64,000 bases of DNA from the NCBI RefSeq assembly GCF_040640215.1, contig NZ_JBFABG010000017.1:40509-104508 (forward strand), read 5' to 3'. Of the stretch, positions 1-5,431 are shown piece after piece. The notes under the pieces were generated by a model. The model saw nothing but the letters and a program-made list of their open reading frames with translations. It had not been told where the DNA came from and searched no databases. Source of the stretch: Actinosynnema sp040640215. GTDB lineage: Bacteria > Actinomycetota > Actinomycetes > Mycobacteriales > Pseudonocardiaceae. Position 1 is the first letter of the stretch. Each line of letters opens with the position of its first letter. Position numbers and translations under genes: made by a program.

Positions 1-120
1 GTCGTCAGCGACGCGGTCGACGTGGTGGTCGACGGCGTCGGCGACGCGGTCGAGCTCGGCCGGGACGCGGTCGAGGGCGTGGGCGGCCTGTGGGACCGGA
101 CGGTCGGGTCCTGGTTCTGA
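1..120 (+). CDS. C-terminal fragment of an unidentified protein
   Basis: An open frame runs in from the left edge and stops at a TGA at 118-120. The 39 visible residues are a Val/Asp/Gly-rich helix-like stretch (VSDAVDVVVDG, then VELGRDAVEG) ending in WDRTVGSWF. The regular small/hydrophobic/acidic pattern suggests an amphipathic repeat region, but no family can be named from so little. The next gene converges on it with 13 bases between the stops. Confidence 0.45.
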   Translation, partial: VVSDAVDVVVDGVGDAVELGRDAVEGVGGLWDRTVGSWF

Positions 121-133
121 GCCCGGACCGGGC

Positions 134-472
134 TCAGGGTCGGCGGCAGGGACCGACGGTCTGCTTCGCCTCGACGCCGTCGAGGCCGTTGTCGTCGGAC
201 CGGCGCACCGCGCAGACCACCGCGTCGCCGACCTCAACGCCGTCCGGGAACTGGTCGAGGTCCGCGCCCTCGGTGGTGATCTCCGGGATGCCGTCGGGCT
301 GCTCCTGGTCGAGCTCCAGCACCACGAAGGGCTGCTTGACCTCGCCCATGCTCTCCCGGGCCGGCGCGATCCGGGTGATCGTGAACCGCACGTCTCCGGT
401 CCAGTCGCTGCCGCAGCCCGCGAGCAGGAACCCGACCGCGAGGACCGCGACACTCGTCTTCAGCGCCTTCAC
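134..472 (-). CDS. small secreted lipoprotein, unknown function
   Basis: This 112-residue protein starts at a GTG and has a short basic N-terminus, a hydrophobic stretch and a clear lipobox, LLAGC, so it should be anchored outside the membrane after cleavage before Cys19. The mature part carries two further cysteines (VVCAVRR and VGPCRR) that could form a disulfide. It is acidic and has no motif I recognise. It lies downstream of the SCP-like gene and a tiny lipoprotein on the same strand, so the three may be one transcript. Function unknown. Confidence 0.7.
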   Translation of the reverse strand: MKALKTSVAVLAVGFLLAGCGSDWTGDVRFTITRIAPARESMGEVKQPFVVLELDQEQPDGIPEITTEGADLDQFPDGVEVGDAVVCAVRRSDDNGLDGVEAKQTVGPCRRP

Positions 473-482
473 CGGGCCGAGC

Positions 483-587
483 TTAGCCGGCTCGCGGCGG
501 GCGGGACGGGCGTTCGGGACACGTCGTGCCCGACCGGCCTTGGTCCCCGCAGCCCGCGAGGACCAGGGCCGCCGCCACGAGCTTCAC
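483..587 (-). CDS. very small lipoprotein (34 residues)
   Basis: A GTG overlaps the stop of the upstream SCP-like gene in a GTGA arrangement, and the frame closes at a TAA at 483-485. The peptide begins MKLVAAALVLAGC, a minimal signal sequence with an LAGC lipobox, followed by about 21 residues rich in Arg, Pro and Gly with one more Cys. The coupling and the lipobox are the only evidence that it is expressed. It may be a lipopeptide or the remnant of a longer lipoprotein. Confidence 0.45.
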   Translation of the reverse strand: MKLVAAALVLAGCGDQGRSGTTCPERPSRPPRAG

Positions 588-976
588 GGTGCGGGCTCCT
601 CGAAGCGCAGGACCGGCAGGTGGGCGGAGAGGTCGGCCCGGCTGCCGGAGGCGGTGACCCGGCCCTCGGCCAGGGCGGTCACCCAGGCGAGGCGGCCGGT
701 GGCCAGTTCCAGCCACGTGCGGGGGTCGGCTTCCACGACGTTCGGCGGGGTGCCCCGGGTGTGCCGGGGACCGGCGACGCACTGGACGGCCGCGAACGGG
801 GGCACCCGCACCTCGACGCTGCGGCCCGGCGCGGCCCCCTCCAGGGTGCGCAGGCTCAGCCGGACCGCCGCCGCCAGGGTCGGTCGCGGCGGCTGGTCGG
901 CGGTGCCCGCCAGCCAGGGCAGCACCTCGGCGACAGCGGCCCGGAGCTCGTGGGGGTCTACCGGTTTCGGCGGCAT
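584..976 (-). CDS. sterol-carrier-family protein (SCP_3-like)
   Basis: A 130-residue soluble protein starting at ATG. The opening PPKPVDPHELRAAV and the closing ASGSRADLSAHLPVLRF fit the small actinobacterial SCP-like family that is usually encoded beside purF (Rv0807 type in mycobacteria). The fold is expected to bind a hydrophobic ligand, but no function has been shown for this branch. Its neighbourhood with purLQS further right agrees with that family context. Family assignment comes from remembered sequence character and synteny, not from a search. Confidence 0.65.
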   Translation of the reverse strand: MPPKPVDPHELRAAVAEVLPWLAGTADQPPRPTLAAAVRLSLRTLEGAAPGRSVEVRVPPFAAVQCVAGPRHTRGTPPNVVEADPRTWLELATGRLAWVTALAEGRVTASGSRADLSAHLPVLRFEEPAP

Positions 977-1276
977 CCGGTCAGGTTAACCGCCCGGTGA
1001 TCACCGCCGGCGCGGCCCGTGGGATGTCCACTGTGGACGATGGGTGCGGTGGAACCACGGCTGTGACCGCTGTGCCAGGTGGGACTGCCGGGACTGCTGT
1101 GCCGGGTGGGACCTCCCGTCCCGGCGGGAGGCGCGCGACTTGGGGGTGGTCGGTCGGGTGACGGGGTGACTGGCCGTCGAACGCCCGGCGGTACCTCGTG
1201 CCCCGAGGGGTTGGACGGGGTGCACGGTGTGGTGAAGGGGCTTGTCGTGGACGCGCCAGGAGTCAGGATCGAAGGC
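977..1276. other. 300-base intergenic region
   Basis: No convincing gene is seen on either strand. It contains a near-direct repeat of about 15 bases (TGTGCCRGGTGGGAC at about 1070 and 1098) and a 7-bp hairpin, CCTCCCG/CGGGAGG, at 1112-1131. The right end should carry the promoter of the repeat protein at 1277; a weak TTGTCG/CAGGAT pair lies near 1241-1268, but the match is poor. Confidence 0.4.
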
Positions 1277-1741
1277 ATGAACTCGATGAAAAGGTTCAGC
1301 GCTCTCGTCGCGATCACCGCATCCCTCGTGCTCGGCTCCGCTTCCGCCGCGAGCGCTGATCCCGTCGACGTGACCGCGCTGAAGTGTGACGGCGACACCT
1401 ACACGTGCACCGCGAACCTCCGCTTCGGCGACGGGGATTGGGTCGCCCAGTGGGACACCGACGTCTACCACGACCGGTTGGCTCTGAAGAACCCCGTCGC
1501 CGTCACCCGCCTGCGCTGCGACGGCGACACCTACAAGTGCACCGCGAACCTCCGCTTCGGCGACGGCCGCTGGGTGGCGCAGTGGGACGCCGAGGTCTTC
1601 CACGACCGGATGATGGTGCAGGACCCCGTTGACGTGACCGCGTTGAGGTGCGACGGCGACACCTACAGGTGCACCGCCGACCTCCGTTTCGGTGATGGGC
1701 GCTGGGTCGCGGAATGGGCCGCGCGCGTCTTCCACAACTGA
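1277..1741 (+). CDS. secreted protein built of three 44-residue tandem repeats
   Basis: The 154-residue product starts at ATG 1277 after AGGA (ATG 1286 is an alternative) and has a signal peptide ending near SAASA. The mature protein is almost entirely three copies of a 44-residue unit with the pattern CDGDTYxCTAxLRFGDG then WVAxW and a Val-Tyr/Phe-His ending. Each copy has two Cys six residues apart. Repeat spacing is exactly 132 bases (Cys codons at 1385, 1517, 1649). The conserved Asp/Gly, aromatic and Cys positions suggest a small disulfide-stapled beta unit, perhaps a binding module. I do not recognise the family. Confidence 0.75.
   Translation: MNSMKRFSALVAITASLVLGSASAASADPVDVTALKCDGDTYTCTANLRFGDGDWVAQWDTDVYHDRLALKNPVAVTRLRCDGDTYKCTANLRFGDGRWVAQWDAEVFHDRMMVQDPVDVTALRCDGDTYRCTADLRFGDGRWVAEWAARVFHN
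1385..1738 (+). repeat. 132-base tandem repeat, 2.7 copies
   Basis: Units begin at 1385, 1517 and 1649, with the third cut off by the stop codon. They encode the 44-residue modules of the secreted protein. The copies are similar in DNA as well as protein, which points to internal duplication. Confidence 0.85.
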
Positions 1742-1780
1742 GCCGGAGGTGCGTTGAGCGCCTTGTCGCGGGAACGGCGG

Positions 1781-1869
1781 AACCCCTGGTGGAACCGCGT
1801 CGTCGGAGCGTCGTTCCACCAGAGGTTTCGTTGCCGTGACACCCGGGCCCCCGCCGTGGCGGGGGCCCG
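1781..1869. terminator. two consecutive hairpins between convergent genes
   Basis: The first hairpin (1781-1795 with 1813-1827) has 15-base arms with one mismatch. The second is a perfect 12-bp stem, CGGGCCCCCGCC at 1844-1855 with its complement at 1858-1869 and only two bases between. Their place between the repeat-protein gene and the EspG gene fits bidirectional termination. Confidence 0.7.
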
Positions 1870-1871
1870 CG

Positions 1872-2678
1872 TCAGATCCGCGCCGAGCGGACCGCCTCGG
1901 CCAGCAGTTCCTCCACCTGGTGGGTGAGCCGGCGGGCGTCCGTCGGGGTGAAGGTGCTCCACGGGACGTTGCCAGCCGACGCCCGGCGCTGCTGGAGGTA
2001 CCGGCCGTCCTCGGTGTCGAAGAACGCCACCACGCGGTCCGGGCGGCAGCGCTTCCCGTACTTGTCCCGGGCCGCCGCGCCGAAGTTCCCCGTGTGCACC
2101 AGGCCGGTGAACATCTTCACCAGGGTCGTCGCGTCCTCCTGCCGCACGCCCCGGTCGCGCAGCGACGCTTCCAGGCTCTTCGGGGAGCCGTCCGAGTTCC
2201 GCACCGCCGCTTCCAGGTCCGCGCTGGGCATGGTGACCGAGTGCCCGTTGCCCGCCGGGTGGGCCGGCAGGGTGCCCAGGACCGCCGACGGCAGGCCGCT
2301 GCCCGCCGCCCGCCGGAACGTGAGCCGGTTCTCCTCCAGGGTGGCGAGGGCACCGTGGTCGCCGTTCGCCACGCCCAGCACCCGGACGCTCCGGCCCACC
2401 CAGACCCGGCCGTCCACCTCGCGCTCCGGCCGGAAGAAGAGCTTGAGCAGGTAGTCGAGCTCCGGGTGCAGCCCGGTGGGGCCGCCCAGCCCCCGCGCGC
2501 CGATGTTGTGCCACACCCGGCGTTCGAGCTCGGCCCGGTCCCGGTGCGTCCGACCGGGCGACGGGACCTTGATCACCAACGGCGCGGGGCCCAGGTCCAG
2601 GCGCTCCCACAGGACGTCGAACTCCTCGCCGGAAAGGGTGATCGGTTCCCTCTCGGCCTGCCCCCCGAAATGGGTCAC
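1872..2678 (-). CDS. ESX secretion-associated protein EspG-like (module 1)
   Basis: A 268-residue cytosolic protein. The N-terminal FDVLWERLDLG, the middle VLGVANGDHGAL and the C-terminal DTEDGRYLQQRR then WSTFTPTDARRL follow the EspG pattern seen in actinomycetes. EspG proteins are chaperones that bind PPE-type substrates before type VII export. It is the last gene of a module whose preceding gene encodes a PPE-like protein, the expected partner. A paralogue lies at 41129-41902 in the same position of module 2. No ESX core gene (eccB, eccC, eccD) is in this window. Confidence 0.8.
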   Translation of the reverse strand: MTHFGGQAEREPITLSGEEFDVLWERLDLGPAPLVIKVPSPGRTHRDRAELERRVWHNIGARGLGGPTGLHPELDYLLKLFFRPEREVDGRVWVGRSVRVLGVANGDHGALATLEENRLTFRRAAGSGLPSAVLGTLPAHPAGNGHSVTMPSADLEAAVRNSDGSPKSLEASLRDRGVRQEDATTLVKMFTGLVHTGNFGAAARDKYGKRCRPDRVVAFFDTEDGRYLQQRRASAGNVPWSTFTPTDARRLTHQVEELLAEAVRSARI

Positions 2679-2707
2679 TGCGCGCTCCAGGTCCTGCCCG
2701 CGTCACG

Positions 2708-2777
2708 GGCCCCGCCCCGACGACGGGGCCTCATCGCCGGTCCAGGCCAGGTTCCCCGCGGGGAACCTGGCCTGGAC
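2708..2777. terminator. strong double hairpin between PPE-like and EspG-like genes
   Basis: A perfect 18-bp stem occupies 2740-2757 and 2760-2777 (arms GTCCAGGCCAGGTTCCCC and complement). A second stem, GGCCCCG/CGGGGCC, spans 2708-2730. Neither is followed by a T-run on the minus strand. They lie inside the module, so partial termination or mRNA processing before espG is likely. Confidence 0.55.
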
Positions 2778-2804
2778 ACCGAGAAGTCGGACTCGCCGTC
2801 GAAC

Positions 2805-4166
2805 CTACTGCGGGCCCTCGCCGATCACCGGCGGGGCCACCAGGCGGTCGTCACCGAACACGTCGTCGGTCTCGACCAGGTAGTCGGCCACCTTGTGCTC
2901 GACGTCGTCCTCGCCCTCACCGGGACGGGCACCGTGGCCGCCGGCACCGCCGGGCGCGCCGCCGGGGCGTCCGCCCTGGGCACCGGGACCGCCGGGGCCG
3001 CCGGCACCGGGACCGAAGCCGCCGACGCCCGACATGCCGCCGCGACCCGGGGCGTTGCTGCTCGGCGTGCCGCCGGGGACGCCCTGACCACCGGGTACGC
3101 CCTGACCGCCCGGGACGCCCTGGCCACCGGGGCCGGGCACGAAGCCCCGGCCCGCACCGGGACCACCGGGGCCGCCAGGACCACCGGGCAGCCGGGTGTT
3201 CGGGGGCAGGTTCGGACGCGGACCACCGGGACCGCCCGGTCCCCTCGGGGGCACCGGACCGGTTGGCGGGGGCTGCCAGCCGCCGCCACCGGGCGGGTAG
3301 GTGCCCTGCGGGGGCGGGGTGGGACCGACCGGCGGCACGACCGGCGGCGGGGGCGGGGCCGTGGGCGGTGCCCACGACGTGTGCGTGTTGCCACCCGGCG
3401 GGACGAAGGTCGGCGGGGGCGACACGGGCGGCTGGGTCACCGGAGGCGGGAACACCGGAGGCTGGGACACGGACGGGGGCGCGGTGGGCTGGGCCCAGCT
3501 CGTCCTCGTCGTGCCGCTCTCGCCCGGCGGGGTCCACGCCTGCTGCGGGCTGGTGTAGTTGGCGCTGCTCTGGTTGTAGCTGCCCGCACCGCCCGGCGGC
3601 GGGGTGTCGATGACCACCTGCGGCGGCGGCACGAACTCGCCGAGCGTGCCGCTGTTCCACTCGCTGTTGGACTGGTAGGTGTTCATCACCTCGACGGCCT
3701 TGGCCTCGGCGTTGTCCTGCGCCGCTTCCTGGGCCTCGTGGTCGTTCTGCTGCTTGATGACGTGCATCATGCCGACCGGGCCGGTCAGCGCGCCCAGGAT
3801 CTTCTCGCCCGTGGACGGTGCCTCGGTGGTCACCGGGACCGGCTCGGGCATCGACTTGCGGGCGTCGGCGATGTAGTCGCCCTGCAACTGGGCGGAGGTC
3901 TTCATCGTGTCCGAGCCCTGCTTGGCGTCGCCCGCCCACCAGCCCAGCGGCGACAGCGCGGTCTGGGTCTCCTCGGCGGTGGAGCCCTCCCACTTCGCGC
4001 CGAGCCTGCCCAACGCGGTGTGGATCGACTCGTCGACCTCGGCCAACGCGTCGGAAAGGCCCTTCCAGCCGTCCTCGACAGGACGGGAGGCGGCGACGCC
4101 GGGCCCCTCGTTGATCATGCGGTGCAGATCGGGGTGGGCATACCCGCGCCAGCGGTGGTCACCCAT
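2805..4166 (-). CDS. PPE-like type VII secretion substrate (module 1)
   Basis: This 453-residue protein has a helical N-terminal domain (about residues 1-180) with a KWEG turn at Trp59, like WXG/PPE proteins. A long Pro/Gly linker (about 190-405) follows, including three GGQGVP repeats. The C-terminus is acidic, with the tail DDVFGDDRLVAPPVIGEGP. The same tail type ends the module 2 paralogue. The protein is presumably exported by an ESX system with EspG as chaperone and the small upstream protein as a possible partner. The linker may cross or line the cell wall; the tail's role is unknown. Confidence 0.8.
   Translation of the reverse strand: MGDHRWRGYAHPDLHRMINEGPGVAASRPVEDGWKGLSDALAEVDESIHTALGRLGAKWEGSTAEETQTALSPLGWWAGDAKQGSDTMKTSAQLQGDYIADARKSMPEPVPVTTEAPSTGEKILGALTGPVGMMHVIKQQNDHEAQEAAQDNAEAKAVEVMNTYQSNSEWNSGTLGEFVPPPQVVIDTPPPGGAGSYNQSSANYTSPQQAWTPPGESGTTRTSWAQPTAPPSVSQPPVFPPPVTQPPVSPPPTFVPPGGNTHTSWAPPTAPPPPPVVPPVGPTPPPQGTYPPGGGGWQPPPTGPVPPRGPGGPGGPRPNLPPNTRLPGGPGGPGGPGAGRGFVPGPGGQGVPGGQGVPGGQGVPGGTPSSNAPGRGGMSGVGGFGPGAGGPGGPGAQGGRPGGAPGGAGGHGARPGEGEDDVEHKVADYLVETDDVFGDDRLVAPPVIGEGPQ
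3075..3128 (-). repeat. 18-base tandem repeat, three copies
   Basis: Three consecutive 18-base units (3075, 3093, 3111) encode GGQGVP repeats within the Pro/Gly linker of the PPE-like protein. They look like slippage-type expansion. Confidence 0.8.
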
Positions 4167-4202
4167 CGTGCTCGCCCCCCTCGGGTGCGTGGTCGGTCAA
4201 GG

Positions 4203-4586
4203 TCAGTCGTTGTCGATGCGGCCCCAGGCCGCGACGTTGTCGCCCTCGACCCGGCGGTAGTCCGCCTCGATCGCGGTCAACTGGTCCACGCAGCCCCGGA
4301 GCTGGTCGCGGTAGGCGAGAATGGCGTTGAGCGCCGCCGCGTCGCCCGTCTCGAAGGTGTCCCGGTTGAACGCCTGCGCGGTCTCCCTGCTGACCGGGTC
4401 GCCGGCCCAGGACCGCGCGCGGACCGCGGACATCGCGTTGTCGATCTCCGGTTCCAGCCGGTTCAACGCGTCCTGGAAGACCTGCCGGGCCTCCGGGATC
4501 GCCGTGGGGTCGACGCTGAGCTTCTGCGGCTTCCCGCTGTAGTCCGGCGGCGTGGAGCCCCCACCACCACCATCCGCGATGAACAC
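4203..4586 (-). CDS. small ESX-associated helical protein (module 1)
   Basis: The start is taken at GTG 4586 because GGAGGG lies six bases upstream; an upstream ATG at 4610 has no such site. The 127-residue product has a Gly/Pro-rich start and then a mostly helical body without a WXG motif. It includes YRRVE, which fits the YxxxD/E export signal of type VII substrates. It sits 36 bases upstream of the PPE-like gene, the position PE or Esx partners normally hold. I infer a heterodimer partner, but homology to PE proteins is not visible. Confidence 0.6.
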   Translation of the reverse strand: MFIADGGGGGSTPPDYSGKPQKLSVDPTAIPEARQVFQDALNRLEPEIDNAMSAVRARSWAGDPVSRETAQAFNRDTFETGDAAALNAILAYRDQLRGCVDQLTAIEADYRRVEGDNVAAWGRIDND

Positions 4587-4656
4587 GACACACCCTCCTC
4601 GGTCCTGCACCGCTGCCCGTGCGTGTGCGATCGGGACGACTCTAGCTCTGATGCAC

Positions 4657-4674
4657 GAACCGGGTACCCGGTTC
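4657..4674. promoter_or_regulatory. 18-bp perfect palindrome upstream of the small ESX gene
   Basis: GAACCGGGTACCCGGTTC is its own complement and lies in the 117-base gap between the lipoprotein gene and the small ESX gene. It could be an operator for an internal promoter or a weak hairpin. No regulator can be named. Confidence 0.35.
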
Positions 4675-4703
4675 CCGGGGCAAAGGGAGCAGTTCCCCGC
4701 GTC

Positions 4704-5291
4704 TCACTTGGCCAGGAGGTTCGCCACGACGGCCCCCGCGACCTGCGGGACCAGCCGGCAGAGCTCCTCGACCGGGGTGTCGCCGAAGCTGCTCACGCTC
4801 GCGTCGACCATCTGGCCGTCGGAGACGTCGACCGCGACGGTGCACTTCGGCAGCTTGCCGGGCTCCTTGACGAGCACCGCGGGGAAGCCCGCGACCTCCA
4901 TCTTCTCCGCCTTGTCGGCGTCGGCGCTGCCGGTGTAGAACTCGATGCCCTCGGTGCCGACCGCGGTGATCCCGACCAGGTACTTCCCGTCGGCCCGGTT
5001 GTGGTGGCAGGTCGCCCAGTCGAACCCGGGCACCTTGCCCGGCCTCGGCGGCTGGTCGGTGCCGAACTGGGTCCGCTGGGCCTCGGTGAGCAGGGTGCAC
5101 GGGTCGACGTCGCGCACGGTGATGGTCTTGGGCCGCTTCGCCGGCTCCCGGGTGCTCGACCCCGGCGTGTCCGCCGTCGTGGTCGTGGTCCGGGGCGCAC
5201 CGCTGTCGGTCCCGCTCGGCGAGCCGGTCGTGGTCTGCGAGCACGCGGTCAGGACGAGCACGGCGGCGAAGATCGGCACGGCACGGCGCAT
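4704..5291 (-). CDS. DUF3558-type lipoprotein (module 1)
   Basis: A 195-residue lipoprotein with the lipobox LTAC at residues 14-17, a Thr/Ser-rich spacer to about residue 50, and a globular part starting VRDVDPCTLLT, the hallmark of DUF3558 proteins of actinobacteria. Further Cys residues (WATCHH, KCTVAVDV, EELCRLV) suggest disulfides. The function of DUF3558 is not established. The same family member opens the core of module 2 (43226-43837), so it seems a fixed component of this kind of ESX cargo operon. Confidence 0.8.
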   Translation of the reverse strand: MRRAVPIFAAVLVLTACSQTTTGSPSGTDSGAPRTTTTTADTPGSSTREPAKRPKTITVRDVDPCTLLTEAQRTQFGTDQPPRPGKVPGFDWATCHHNRADGKYLVGITAVGTEGIEFYTGSADADKAEKMEVAGFPAVLVKEPGKLPKCTVAVDVSDGQMVDASVSSFGDTPVEELCRLVPQVAGAVVANLLAK

Positions 5292-5431
5292 GCGGTCAAC
5301 GTATCGGATCGGTGGGCACGGAGCGTCGCGAACGACGGGCCCGCGTCACTCGTTGGCGGCATTGCCGGCCGCGCCCGCTGAAGGAAACGTTCTCCACCGA
5401 GAGCCGCCGCCCTTTCCACCTGGGAGGAGCA

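Noticed and set aside
1385..1738. Regular repeats that might suggest a CRISPR-like array
   Set aside because: Units are 132 bases, adjacent without spacers, and in frame within a secreted protein gene.
3075..3128. Short tandem repeats considered as mobile or regulatory DNA
   Set aside because: They encode low-complexity GGQGVP linker repeats and need no other explanation.
1836..5381. A very long plus-strand open frame across ESX module 1
   Set aside because: It is antisense to four well-supported genes, has no recognisable domain and has the Arg/Gly/Ala-rich composition expected of a shadow frame in GC-rich DNA.
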